Assembly (NCBI GenBank): GCA_029077775.1
Contig: JAQNCU010000001.1
Location: 1-39,193 of the forward strand
Source: Acidocella sp.
Lineage (GTDB): Bacteria > Pseudomonadota > Alphaproteobacteria > Acetobacterales > Acetobacteraceae
Direction: 5' to 3'
DNA length: 39,193 nucleotides
Position numbers and translations under genes: made by a program. This document shows, piece by piece, positions 16,592 through 25,321 of this stretch. A model generated the notes under the pieces. That model did no database searches. It was not told where the DNA came from and worked only from the letters and a program-made list of their open reading frames with translations. The first letter of the stretch is position 1; every line of letters begins with the position of its first letter.

Positions 16592-16641
16592 CGGTCTCCG
16601 GCCCGAACAGACCGGATAAAATTTAGATTTTTGGAGGCTGA

Positions 16642-17484
16642 ATGCCAGACGCTTCGAACAGCGGCGGTCGCGTGGAATTTACGGGCGTGACAAAAAGGTT
16701 CGTAACACCCACAGGTGCGGCGATGACGGCGATCCGCGACGTCAATCTTATTGTGGAACCCGGAACATTTTGCGCGGTTGTGGGGCCGACGGGCTGCGGC
16801 AAATCGACCACACTCACGCTGGCCGCCGGATTGGAACGTGCGAGCGGCGGCAGCGTGCGTGTGTCGGGCCATGAGGTCGATGGCATCACCAAGGGCGTAA
16901 GCTTCGTATTTCAGACAGATGCGTTGCTACCATGGAAATCCGTCCTCGCGAACGTCGCGTTGGGCCCCATTTTTCGCCGCGTCGATAAACATCAAGCCCA
17001 TGCCGAGGCTGAAATATGGCTGAAAACCGTCGGCTTGAATGCATTTGGCAACCATTACCCACACCAGCTCTCCGGTGGCATGCGCAAGCGCGTCAGCCTG
17101 GCCGCCGCGCTGATCAACAAGCCGTCTTTGTTGCTCATGGATGAGCCGTTTTCCGCCCTGGACGTGCAAACACGCGCGATCATGTCGAATGAATTGCTGC
17201 GGCTTTGGGAAAAAACGCGCCCTACGGTTTTGTTCGTCACCCATGATCTTGAGGAAGCCATCGGCCTCGCCGACCAGGTTGTGGTCATGACAGCGGGCCC
17301 GGCAACCGTAAAAGCGGTCTATAAAATAGACCTGCCCCGTCCACGCGGTGACATGCAGGAGGTTCGTTTCGATCCAAAGTTCCTGGATCTATACAAACAA
17401 ATCTGGGAATCTCTGCGTGAGGAGGTTGATCGCGCCTATGCGCGGACAACCGAGATATCCAGCGTGAAAGGAGTGTCTCAATGA
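16642..17484 (+). CDS. ABC importer ATPase, SsuB/TauB type
   Basis: This is the ATP-hydrolysing subunit of a nitrate/sulfonate/taurine-type ABC importer, 280 residues. Visible motifs are Walker A GPTGCGKST (48-56), the Q-loop FQTDALLPWKS (Gln91), signature LSGGM (143-147), Walker B LLLMDEP (163-169) and the H-loop VTHDLEEA. The DALLPW sequence after the Q-loop is typical of the SsuB/TauB group. The ATG has GGAGG just upstream. Its stop overlaps the permease start (ATGA), and the binding protein follows, so this is the first gene of an ATPase-permease-binding protein operon. Confidence 0.92.
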   Translation: MPDASNSGGRVEFTGVTKRFVTPTGAAMTAIRDVNLIVEPGTFCAVVGPTGCGKSTTLTLAAGLERASGGSVRVSGHEVDGITKGVSFVFQTDALLPWKSVLANVALGPIFRRVDKHQAHAEAEIWLKTVGLNAFGNHYPHQLSGGMRKRVSLAAALINKPSLLLMDEPFSALDVQTRAIMSNELLRLWEKTRPTVLFVTHDLEEAIGLADQVVVMTAGPATVKAVYKIDLPRPRGDMQEVRFDPKFLDLYKQIWESLREEVDRAYARTTEISSVKGVSQ

Positions 17485-18383
17485 GCGCAGATTGTACAAA
17501 AGCCGAGAGTGACATGGCATCGGTGACAATACCAGCAGCCATCTCTGAAAGCACGATCGCGCGCAACGCTCAGATCCGCATGCGCAAACGTAAACGCTTT
17601 GTCCTGGCAAGCCAGCTCGGGACCTTCATTTTCATCATCGGTAGCTGGCAGATAATGGCGGATTATAAAATCATCGATCCGTTTTTCTTCGGCTCACCGG
17701 GCGGCATCGTATTCCGGCTATATGATTGGGCACAGAACGGCACGGCGTATGGTCCGCTATGGCTGCAAGTCTGGGTCACTCTTGAAGAGGCCATTCTCGG
17801 CTTCTGTCTCGGGGTCGTCACAGGCATCATATTCGGTGTTTCGCTGGCTGAGTTTCCGCTGCTCTCGGATATTCTCGGTCCCTATATCAAGGCGGTGAAC
17901 GCCATGCCGCGCATCGTGCTCGGTTCGATTTTCGTGATCTGGCTGGGGTTAGGTTTGCCCTCCAAAGTCGTGCTGGCCGCGGTTTTGGTTTTCTTCGTGG
18001 TGTTCTTCAATGCGTTTGAAGGCGTGCGCAGCGTTGACCGCAACTTCATCTCCAACGCGCGTATTTTGGGCGCATCACGGCTTCAGGTCATCCGCCATGT
18101 CGTGTTTCCGTCAGCCATGACCTGGATCATCGCGAGCCTTCACGTCGCCCTCGGCTTCTCGATCATCGGCGCCATCGTGGGGGAGTTCCTGGGCGCGCAG
18201 CAGGGCCTCGGTCTGGTGATCGCAACCGCCCAGAACAATTTCGATGCCAACGGCGTCTTCGGCGCCATGCTCATGATCGGCATCATAGCCCTTGGTGCGG
18301 AGGCCATCATGGGCAAGGTCGAAAAACGCCTGCTCAAATGGCGGCCCCGTGCCGCCAGCGACCAAACATCGGCGGGTATGTGA
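17481..18383 (+). CDS. ABC importer permease, SsuC/TauC type
   Basis: The 300-residue inner-membrane permease belongs to the BPD_transp_1 family. After a 45-residue cytoplasmic N-terminus come about six hydrophobic segments, starting near LASQLGTFIFIIGSWQIM. The coupling region appears as the conserved EAA-like loop around EGVRSVDRNFISNARILGAS, with the following HVVFPSAMTWI, which contacts the ATPase. It overlaps the ATPase gene by 4 bp and precedes the binding-protein gene by 60 bp. Substrate is not inferable from the permease alone. Confidence 0.9.
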   Translation: MSADCTKAESDMASVTIPAAISESTIARNAQIRMRKRKRFVLASQLGTFIFIIGSWQIMADYKIIDPFFFGSPGGIVFRLYDWAQNGTAYGPLWLQVWVTLEEAILGFCLGVVTGIIFGVSLAEFPLLSDILGPYIKAVNAMPRIVLGSIFVIWLGLGLPSKVVLAAVLVFFVVFFNAFEGVRSVDRNFISNARILGASRLQVIRHVVFPSAMTWIIASLHVALGFSIIGAIVGEFLGAQQGLGLVIATAQNNFDANGVFGAMLMIGIIALGAEAIMGKVEKRLLKWRPRAASDQTSAGM

Positions 18384-18443
18384 GCCATATCCACCGACCA
18401 TTCGTCACCCAACATACAATAACAACACCAGGAGGAGAGTCAC

Positions 18444-19508
18444 ATGCTTAAAAAAAATATTCTATCAGGCTTCACGAGTTTGGCAGCCATCGGCGCTGTC
18501 GCCATCGCCGGGGTCCTCGTGCCCCATGGCGCCGCCGCGCAGACAGATACCGCCAAGTTGCCGACCGTAACGATGATGGTGGGCGGGATCGATAAGCAGA
18601 TTTATCTACCCTATGAGCTTGCGTATAAATTGGGCCTGTTTAAAAAATACGGCATCAACATGGTCCTCAGCACCGAACAGGAGGGCGGAATCGGTGCGGA
18701 AGACGCCGTGGTCTCTGGCGAGGTCGACCTCGCCGGTGCTTGGTACGTACACACCATAGATTTCCAGATGCATGGCAAGGACGTTATCGATATCGCCCAG
18801 CTTAGCGGTGCCCCGGGCGAGCGCGAAATGTGCGCAACTGGCACCAAGATCACAACCCCAGCGGACTGGGCGGGCAAATCGGTCGGGGTCACAGACCTGG
18901 GCTCGGGAACCGATGACCTCACGCTTTATCTCGCGGCGCGCTATCATTTGACCTCGAAACAGTTTTCGCGCATCGGCGTCGGCGCGGGTGAAACATTGAT
19001 CAGCAGCCTTCAACATGGCCGTATCGTCTGCGGCATGACCACACAGCCAACGGTGAACGCCATAGAAAAAATGGGCATCGGCTATTCCGCGATCGACCTC
19101 GCGACCGGGCCGGGCGTGAACAAATGGCTGGGCGGCTTCTGGCCCACGGCATCTGTTCTGGCCCGCGCCGATTGGGTAAAGGCCCACCCGGTTGAAACCC
19201 AGGATGTGGTCGATGCCATGGTGGCAACCATGCACTGGATAAACAGCCATAGCGCCGCCGATATCGCAAATGAAATGCCAGCCGACTATGTCAGCAACCC
19301 GCTATCATCCAAGCAGGAATACATCAACGCTTTGGCGCAGGATAAAGGCCAGTTTCTGCCAGATGGCATGATGCCGCCGGGTGGCCCACAGACAGTTTAT
19401 AATGTCGAGAAACTCGCGGGTAAAATCATCGGGCCGGTTGATTTGAACGCAACGTACACGAATGAATATGCTGCCAAGGCGAACCAGATGGAAGGCTTCA
19501 CGAAATAA
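18444..19508 (+). CDS. ABC importer periplasmic binding protein, SsuA/NMT1-like
   Basis: The 354-residue product has a typical signal peptide: lysines at 3-4, a hydrophobic core at about 10-26, and cleavage near residue 32 after HGAAA. The mature part resembles the NMT1/SsuA family: YLPYELAYKLGLFKKYGINMVL near its start, a GEVDLAGAW block and PADWAGKSVGVTDLGSGTDD. Family members bind sulfonates, nitrate, pyrimidine precursors or aromatic acids. The start is preceded by AGGAGGAG. Binding protein last in the operon is a variant of the usual order. A hairpin follows the stop, then the DcaP-like porin, so the substrate may first cross the outer membrane through that porin. Confidence 0.88.
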   Translation: MLKKNILSGFTSLAAIGAVAIAGVLVPHGAAAQTDTAKLPTVTMMVGGIDKQIYLPYELAYKLGLFKKYGINMVLSTEQEGGIGAEDAVVSGEVDLAGAWYVHTIDFQMHGKDVIDIAQLSGAPGEREMCATGTKITTPADWAGKSVGVTDLGSGTDDLTLYLAARYHLTSKQFSRIGVGAGETLISSLQHGRIVCGMTTQPTVNAIEKMGIGYSAIDLATGPGVNKWLGGFWPTASVLARADWVKAHPVETQDVVDAMVATMHWINSHSAADIANEMPADYVSNPLSSKQEYINALAQDKGQFLPDGMMPPGGPQTVYNVEKLAGKIIGPVDLNATYTNEYAAKANQMEGFTK

Positions 19509-19517
19509 ATCCAATCA

Positions 19518-19552
19518 CCGTTGCGGTTTCGAACAAAGCAAAGCCGCAACGG
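19518..19552 (+). terminator. Hairpin after ABC importer operon
   Basis: Perfect 9-bp arms ccgttgcgg and ccgcaacgg flank a 17-base loop, starting 10 bp after the stop of the binding-protein gene. No T-run follows, so it may be a partial terminator or an mRNA 3'-end stabilising structure between the importer and the porin gene. Confidence 0.45.
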
Positions 19553-19692
19553 ATCTGGGATGATCAAGTCTTTCTTTATAATGATAAAAAGTTTGGTGGC
19601 TTCATCATAAAACCATAACGATCGTCGCTTCAACGACGCCACGGCATCATCGAAAACCTGCTTGTCAAAACTATAACTGAACACTGATTTTG

Positions 19693-19706
19693 ATGCGATA
19701 TCGCAT
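19693..19706. promoter_or_regulatory. Perfect 14-bp palindrome upstream of porin gene
   Basis: atgcgatatcgcat is its own reverse complement and lies 84 bp before the porin ATG. Its place in the porin leader region suggests a protein-binding site, possibly an operator or activator site of the porin promoter. No known regulator can be named from it. Confidence 0.4.
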
Positions 19707-19789
19707 ATAAATCAGCGCCTGGGTCTCCGTGTCTTGAAAACATCGGGGCTGATTAAATTCAAATCAACATCACAAGGGGGCTATAAATC

Positions 19790-21313
19790 ATGAATAATTT
19801 TTTCAAGAAACGATTAATGCTATCCTCGATCATCGCTATATCTGCCGCCATGCCTGCCGTGGCGCACGCCGACCAACTCAGCGACCTACAGGCACAGGTG
19901 GCGGCATTATCGGCGAAGATCAAGCAGATCCAGGCCGACCAGACGCGCGAGCGTAAAACTGAAGCCGCTGAGGCTATGCGGGAGCATAGCGCCATGGCCA
20001 TGAGCATCGCCAAACAAAATCGCGAGGTTCAAGCCATTGATGCGCGTAACGCCGCCGCCGCCAAATTGCTCCAGGCGCAGACGCCAACCCGTGCGGAACA
20101 ACTTGGTGTCACCAACGATCAATACATAACAAAGGGTCTTCTGCCCGGCTCCTTCCAAATCCCGGGCACAAAAACATCCATGGCGATTGGCGGTTTCATA
20201 AATTTTCAGGGTATCTATGATCCAACCCAAAATTTCGGTCCGAAATTCTCGATTGGAAATTTAACACCCAACAGCCCGGGTCGGCGCGCCTCGGCCAATG
20301 ATTTTCATTTCCAGAGCAAGGTGTCCCGTCTCGTCGTGCAAACCAGCACACCCAGCGATTACGGCCCCATCACGACCAATTTTGCCCTTGATTTCTACGG
20401 TTTTGTCAATGGCGGGGATAATAATCAGGCACTGCAAAATAACAGCTATTCCGCGCGCATCGTCTATGCCTTCGGCACCATCGGCCCGCTGACATTTGGC
20501 ATGCTGAACTCAAACTTTATCGACGACCCAGATCAGGCCGAAACATTCGATAATGGTGGTCCCGCCGGTGTTCCCGCCGAGCGTACGGAGCAGATCCGCT
20601 TTACGTACCCGATCAGCAAAAATTCGGTCTTTTCCGTCGCCGCGGAAGACCCGCAAAGCGGCTATCAGGATACCAGGGATAATATCGAGGTTGCATCGCC
20701 ATCAAACCCGATGCCGGATTTCAGTGGCCGATATGTCTACACATCCACCCTTCTGCACTTCCAGCTTTCAGGCGTCGTGCGAGATATCGCGTATACAGAC
20801 GGTACAGGTGCCCGCACCTCCAGTTTCACGGGTGCCGGTATCATCGGTGCCACTCTCAATTTGGGTGGCCTTAACCCGGTATTCGGCCAGGATTATGTCG
20901 GCGGGCAAGCCTGGTATGGCGCCGTCGGTCGCTACATCCCCGATGATTTTGGCGGCAATGTCGCATCAGTGCTCGCCGTCAACAACGGCACGACAGGTGT
21001 TCCCACAACCATCGCGACAAAAATCCAGAATGATGACGGGTTCACCCTGTTCGCCCAGCATTACTGGACATCTATCCTGCGTTCCACGCTTGCGATCGGC
21101 TATAACCATCAAGCCCTCGCATCCTTTTTGCCAGCCGATACGGCTAACGCGCCGACAACCAAAACGATCCACGTCAACCTGATCCTGCGTCCCGTCCCCA
21201 GCGTCGATCTGGGGATCGAGGCGATGATCGGCCAAAAGACGTTCCAAAAATCCACGGGCCAATCTCCCCTGAACGCAGAGCGTGTCGAGTTCGGTGGTAA
21301 ATGGCATTTCTGA
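19790..21313 (+). CDS. DcaP-like outer-membrane porin
   Basis: The 507-residue product has a signal peptide with cleavage probably after AVAHA (27). A coiled-coil stretch (about 28-95, heptad-like LSDLQAQVAALSAKIKQIQ) follows, then a beta-barrel starting around GSFQIPGTKTSMAIGGFINF. It ends in Trp-His-Phe, matching the C-terminal aromatic signal for barrel assembly. The N-terminal coiled coil plus the PGTxTS...GGF entry is characteristic of trimeric DcaP porins, which in Acinetobacter pass dicarboxylates and phthalates. It lies downstream of the ABC importer, and a strong terminator follows at 21342-21376. Substrate is inferred only from family and neighbourhood. Confidence 0.85.
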   Translation: MNNFFKKRLMLSSIIAISAAMPAVAHADQLSDLQAQVAALSAKIKQIQADQTRERKTEAAEAMREHSAMAMSIAKQNREVQAIDARNAAAAKLLQAQTPTRAEQLGVTNDQYITKGLLPGSFQIPGTKTSMAIGGFINFQGIYDPTQNFGPKFSIGNLTPNSPGRRASANDFHFQSKVSRLVVQTSTPSDYGPITTNFALDFYGFVNGGDNNQALQNNSYSARIVYAFGTIGPLTFGMLNSNFIDDPDQAETFDNGGPAGVPAERTEQIRFTYPISKNSVFSVAAEDPQSGYQDTRDNIEVASPSNPMPDFSGRYVYTSTLLHFQLSGVVRDIAYTDGTGARTSSFTGAGIIGATLNLGGLNPVFGQDYVGGQAWYGAVGRYIPDDFGGNVASVLAVNNGTTGVPTTIATKIQNDDGFTLFAQHYWTSILRSTLAIGYNHQALASFLPADTANAPTTKTIHVNLILRPVPSVDLGIEAMIGQKTFQKSTGQSPLNAERVEFGGKWHF

Positions 21314-21341
21314 TTTAGCGCGTTCCCTGTAAACTTGGGTC

Positions 21342-21376
21342 GGCGGTGTGGTGAAATATCCGCACCGCCATTTTTT
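21342..21376 (+). terminator. Rho-independent terminator of porin gene
   Basis: The stem ggcggtg / caccgcc (21342-21348 with 21363-21369) can be extended inward by gg/cc pairs. It is followed by six T at 21371-21376. It lies 28 bp after the porin stop and 8 bp before the end of the convergent kinase gene. Confidence 0.8.
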
Positions 21377-21384
21377 CGTGCGGG

Positions 21385-22914
21385 CTATCCGCCGCCTCGC
21401 GGCCATTGCGCGCGCGGAAACCGCTGCATCACCCGATGCCGATGAAACGCGTTTTCTTCCGTGGTTTCCAAATGCGCGTTATATTCCGGCGTGTTCGCAA
21501 TCGGTGCATCCCGCCGGAAAGACACCGGGCGCCGCCCGCTTACCGGCAATGTAATCTGCACAACCAACCCGGGGTGGTTGTCGAGGAGCCTGATATTGCC
21601 CTCGTGCAAGCCGGTAATGGCCTTGACCATCGGCAGCCCTAATCCGTTGCCTTTGCGTCCCCGGTCAGTATCCAGCCGGACAAAGCGTTGAAACACCCGT
21701 TCATGTTCACGCACAGGTATCCCCGGCCCGCCATCGGACATTGTAATGATTATATGGCGTTCCGCTTTTTCTAATGATAACTGCAATAATGTCCCCGGCG
21801 GACTGTACCGAATCGCGTTCTCGATGACGTTTACAAGCATTTGTGCAATCAACGCCTTGTCACCACTCATCTGCACATCATCCGCGAGATCTCCGACCAG
21901 AACCTGAGCCTCATCTTCCGCGACGGCCTCATATGAGTCTATCAAAGACCGGCATAATGCAGAGACATCGAAAACAAGGAACAAACCGCGCACCGCACCC
22001 GCTTCGATTTCAGCGATCCGCAGCAGCGCGTCAAAAATTTTGAATATGTCATCAAGCCGTTGAATGGCCTCTGAAAAAACATGCTCAACCTCTTGAACGT
22101 CGCCACCGGTCTCTACATACACCCGCCGCGCACCCGCCAGTTGGTCGCGCAGTTTCGATAACGGAGACCGCAGGTCATGGGCAATGTCGTTTGTCACCTG
22201 CTGCGTATTTTCAACCAATATCTCCATGGTCGTAAGCATCTCATTCAAATCGGTGGTGAGAAAATCCAACTCATCGTCAACACCGTAAAGCCTGATCCGC
22301 TGCGAGAGATCGCCCGCCATGATATCCTGGGCAGTCTGGCTGATCGCCGTCACGCGCTTGAGGCTGTAAAACGCGATCAACGAAGCGGCCAGCAGCCCGA
22401 GAGCAATCGTGAAGCTGAATATGCCCGCAAATAAATAGGCGATGCGCTCATTCAACCGGACAAAGGCGGTGGCGTTCTCACCAATAAACAGCACGTCGCT
22501 GTTACCCAGCAAGGTGGCGACGCCATCAATTTCATGAACATGCGGCGGTAGCGGATAATGGTCCCACTTGGTTAAGGTCTGCCACTCAAGGGGGTCAGGT
22601 GGCATGGCGATATTCCCGCCGAGCGGTATCCCATCGGCATCGGTCAGCGCGAAATAGCTATGGCGATTAGACCTCATTTCTTCGGCCAAAGCCTGCGATA
22701 ACGGGATACGCTCCTGCTCGGAACGGGTCAGGAGATCGTCACGCGTCGTATTTATAATGGGTTCAAAAAGTGATCGTGCGGCGTGAAACGTCGCGACATA
22801 TATCAAAATAAACGCAATACCCGCGCCGAGCGTTGTGAACAACATACCAAGCACGGCGAGCCGGAAGCTTGCCATGCGGAACAGCGTTCCCGGCTCACGT
22901 GCCCGGTGTATCAC
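21385..22914 (-). CDS. Membrane sensor histidine kinase
   Basis: The 509-residue kinase (496 if started at the ATG at 22875) has transmembrane segments at about 17-42 and 159-183 enclosing a periplasmic sensor loop of about 115 residues. A HAMP linker (about 184-236), HisKA with His246 (NDIAHDLRSPLSKL) and HATPase with N box NVIENAIRYSP, G1 MSDGGPGIP and G2 GNGLGLPMV follow. The GTG start at 22914 overlaps the response-regulator gene by 20 bp; the ATG lies 20 bp past that stop. Neither has a clear ribosome-binding site. It is last in an MFS-regulator-kinase transcription unit and probably senses the substrate handled by the surrounding transport genes. Confidence 0.9.
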   Translation of the reverse strand: MIHRAREPGTLFRMASFRLAVLGMLFTTLGAGIAFILIYVATFHAARSLFEPIINTTRDDLLTRSEQERIPLSQALAEEMRSNRHSYFALTDADGIPLGGNIAMPPDPLEWQTLTKWDHYPLPPHVHEIDGVATLLGNSDVLFIGENATAFVRLNERIAYLFAGIFSFTIALGLLAASLIAFYSLKRVTAISQTAQDIMAGDLSQRIRLYGVDDELDFLTTDLNEMLTTMEILVENTQQVTNDIAHDLRSPLSKLRDQLAGARRVYVETGGDVQEVEHVFSEAIQRLDDIFKIFDALLRIAEIEAGAVRGLFLVFDVSALCRSLIDSYEAVAEDEAQVLVGDLADDVQMSGDKALIAQMLVNVIENAIRYSPPGTLLQLSLEKAERHIIITMSDGGPGIPVREHERVFQRFVRLDTDRGRKGNGLGLPMVKAITGLHEGNIRLLDNHPGLVVQITLPVSGRRPVSFRRDAPIANTPEYNAHLETTEENAFHRHRVMQRFPRAQWPRGGG

Positions 22915-23578
22915 CGATCCGATAGCCCGCGCCGCGAATTGTGTGGATGAGTTCCCGGCTGAACCCCGTATCCATTTTCGCGCGTATGCGGCTGATATGG
23001 GACTCCACCAGGCTGGTCTGCGGGTCGAAGTGAAAATCCCACACCGCCTCCAGCATCATGGTCCGTGTCACCACCTTTCCCGCATTCTGCATGAGGTATT
23101 CAAGCAGCCGGAATTCCCGATTTTTAAGGAGAATGTTTCTGCCGCCCCGCGTCACGCTTTTCGATAATCGGTTGAGTTCAAGATCGCCTATTTTCAACAA
23201 CGGGCTCACAGGTTTCCATGAATTTCGGCGAGATAGATTCTCAATCCGGGCAAAAAGTTCAACGGGCGCGAAAGGTTTCACCAGATAATCATCCGCCCCG
23301 GCGCGCAAGCCATCCACACGCTCGTCAACCCGCCCGAGTGCGGTGAGAAAAATAACAGGCATGTGCAGCCCGGCTGAGCGTAAGGCGGTCACCATGCCAA
23401 GCCCGTCTAGTTTCGGTAACATGCGGTCAACGATCAGCATGGCATAATCATCTGACATGGCCGCAACCAGCCCCGCCCGGCCGTCATCGGCGCTGGTCAC
23501 CTCGTGGCCCTCATGGCGCAGTTCAGTCATCAAATAATCCCGCATTTCAGGATCATCTTCGACGATCAGAATACGCAT
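22895..23578 (-). CDS. OmpR-family response regulator
   Basis: The 227-residue protein has a receiver domain (1-115) with acidic Glu8/Asp9/Asp10, phospho-acceptor Asp51 (LIVDRMLPKLDG), the conserved Thr (FLTALG) and Lys (LVKPFAP). A winged-helix DNA-binding domain (about 130-225) ends in SHISRIRAKMD and IHTIRGAGYRI. The ATG at 23578 has GAGG 8 bp upstream and is preferred over a GTG 9 bp earlier. It lies between the MFS transporter (upstream) and the kinase (downstream). Likely targets are the porin/ABC promoters across the convergent junction and its own operon; the palindromes there are candidate sites. Confidence 0.93.
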   Translation of the reverse strand: MRILIVEDDPEMRDYLMTELRHEGHEVTSADDGRAGLVAAMSDDYAMLIVDRMLPKLDGLGMVTALRSAGLHMPVIFLTALGRVDERVDGLRAGADDYLVKPFAPVELFARIENLSRRNSWKPVSPLLKIGDLELNRLSKSVTRGGRNILLKNREFRLLEYLMQNAGKVVTRTMMLEAVWDFHFDPQTSLVESHISRIRAKMDTGFSRELIHTIRGAGYRIGDTPGT

Positions 23579-23632
23579 TCCCACCACCTCAGAGCCCTAC
23601 AGGCCCGATAAAGCAACAGCATCAACCTATCA

Positions 23633-25048
23633 TCAATGATTAATTTCTTCCAGTGCCCTGGCTGATGTACGGGGGCCGAACACACTGATCATCACCATGC
23701 CGACGATCACGGCGATGCTGATAAACACGGCAACCGCTGGCACACCTCCAGCATGCAGAAAATACCCAATCGCCAGGCCTGCAAAGGCAGCGGCAATCCG
23801 GCTCCAGGCGTACACAAACCCGGCGGCGCGCGCCCTGATCCGCGTAGGGTAAAGCTCGGTCTGGTAGCTATGATACGCATAAGACATCACGGTCGCGCAT
23901 ATTGAAAATAAAACGCCAAAAACCACCAGAATATCGGGGGACTTTGAAATCGAGAACAGCGCCATAAACACGCCCATCATCGTCAGCCCGAACAAGATCT
24001 GGAATTTCCGCTCAACCCGGTCGGCAATGAACATCCCCAACACAGGACCGAGAGGATTGGCAATGGCGATGATGAAGGAATATTCGAGGCTATTCGGCAA
24101 CGCGATTCCCCTGGCCACCAGCAATGTCGGCACCCAGGCGGCAAATCCGTAAAAGCCGATCACCTGCGCCATGTTGAATATTGAGAGCATGACCGTCCGC
24201 TCAAAATATCGGGGTGCGAATATCTCATAAAAATGCCCGGTCCCCGCTTTTTCCGGCATCACGCGCTCAGGCGCAGGCAGGGCCTGTCGCGTCTCGGCAA
24301 TAACACGGCGCTCGATATCATCCATCACGGCGTTGGCCTCGCCCATCATGCCGTGCAACGCCAGCCAGCGCGGGCTTTCAGGCAACCCGGCGCGCAACGC
24401 CCACACGGCGAACGCGCCGGTCGACCCGATCAGAATAACCCAGCGCCAGCCATCAAAACCCGCAATCTGGCGCGCTGAAAACAACCACGCCAGCAACGCG
24501 GTAACCGGTACAACGCAGAATGTGATGAACTGGTTCGCGGCAAAGGCGCGCCCGCGTTCACCTTTGGGGATCATCTCAGAGATATATGCATCGATGGTCA
24601 CAAGCTGAACACTAAAGCCAATCCCGGCGATAAATCGCCAGATATTCATTGCCTGCCCTGTCGGCTGAAACGCCATAATCGCCGTGCATCCCACATACCA
24701 CAGCAAAGACCAGGTAAACACCGTGCGCCGCCCAAACCAGTCGGCAAACTGGCTAAAGATAACCAGCCCCACCCACATGCCCGCAAAGGTGCAGAACACA
24801 AATGTACCGACCCCTGACACGGCGATGCCCTGCAATGTTGCAAATATTCCGATATTCGCGTGCGAGAATATGCCAGATCGGGCCATGTCCGGCGCGATAT
24901 AGCCGGTCAGAAACAGGTCGTAGAATTCAAACACCCCGCCAGTTGAAGCCAGTATGATCATTTTCCAAATCACCCAGGAGCGGGGCAGGCGGTCCAGCCG
25001 CGCCGCGATATCTGCCGCATCGCCATCAGACATAAAAATGCCCGCCAT
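23633..25048 (-). CDS. MFS metabolite transporter
   Basis: The 471-residue protein has about 12 hydrophobic segments. Family signs are the loop 2-3 motif FADWFGRRTVF (motif A) and the mid-protein LPESPRWLALHG, typical of the sugar-porter/aromatic-acid:proton-symporter branch of the major facilitator superfamily. EFYDLFLTGYIAP in helix 1 also fits that branch (acidic and aromatic residues in TM1). The ATG at 25048 has AAGG 7 bp upstream; an ATG at 25033 is the alternative. It is first in the operon with the two-component system. A proton-coupled importer of an organic or aromatic acid is plausible, but not proven. Confidence 0.88.
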   Translation of the reverse strand: MAGIFMSDGDAADIAARLDRLPRSWVIWKMIILASTGGVFEFYDLFLTGYIAPDMARSGIFSHANIGIFATLQGIAVSGVGTFVFCTFAGMWVGLVIFSQFADWFGRRTVFTWSLLWYVGCTAIMAFQPTGQAMNIWRFIAGIGFSVQLVTIDAYISEMIPKGERGRAFAANQFITFCVVPVTALLAWLFSARQIAGFDGWRWVILIGSTGAFAVWALRAGLPESPRWLALHGMMGEANAVMDDIERRVIAETRQALPAPERVMPEKAGTGHFYEIFAPRYFERTVMLSIFNMAQVIGFYGFAAWVPTLLVARGIALPNSLEYSFIIAIANPLGPVLGMFIADRVERKFQILFGLTMMGVFMALFSISKSPDILVVFGVLFSICATVMSYAYHSYQTELYPTRIRARAAGFVYAWSRIAAAFAGLAIGYFLHAGGVPAVAVFISIAVIVGMVMISVFGPRTSARALEEINH

Positions 25049-25321
25049 CGATGCGCCTTGGCCGTCCCCTGAAATCCCTACCCGCCATCCCGCATCTTGA
25101 ACCTCCGTCCCCACAAGCCATGTGCCGCCTCAGCGTGCGCCTGTCCAATACCGCACCGCTTGTCTTATTAATGATATTCTGCGGCGCGGTTGATACCGCA
25201 AATAAACAAAATTTCCACATTTAACGCGTTGTTGAGATTTCCATACGATTATACCGCTTAGCTGATTCAAGCCAGGTGCTCATGACCTTGTGTTTTTTAG
25301 ACAGTTTAGCGTGGAGATGGC

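Larger units (their letters stand above)
15294..16641. other. Long AT-rich intergenic region without a convincing gene
   Basis: About 1.35 kb lie between the desaturase start and the ABC importer start. Short frames on both strands (for example 15377-15691 minus) show no motif I recognise. Several perfect inverted repeats are present: gggcgg/ccgccc at 15875-15892, tcagc/gctga at 15898-15911, and the operator-like ones at 16501-16591. The last 550 bp are clearly richer in A+T than neighbouring genes. It may contain regulatory DNA, a small RNA or remnants of lost genes. Confidence 0.5.

Noticed and set aside
25232..25255. Possible promoter TTGAGA...TATACC before the PAS-GGDEF gene
   Set aside because: The spacer is only 12 bp, too short for a sigma70 promoter.
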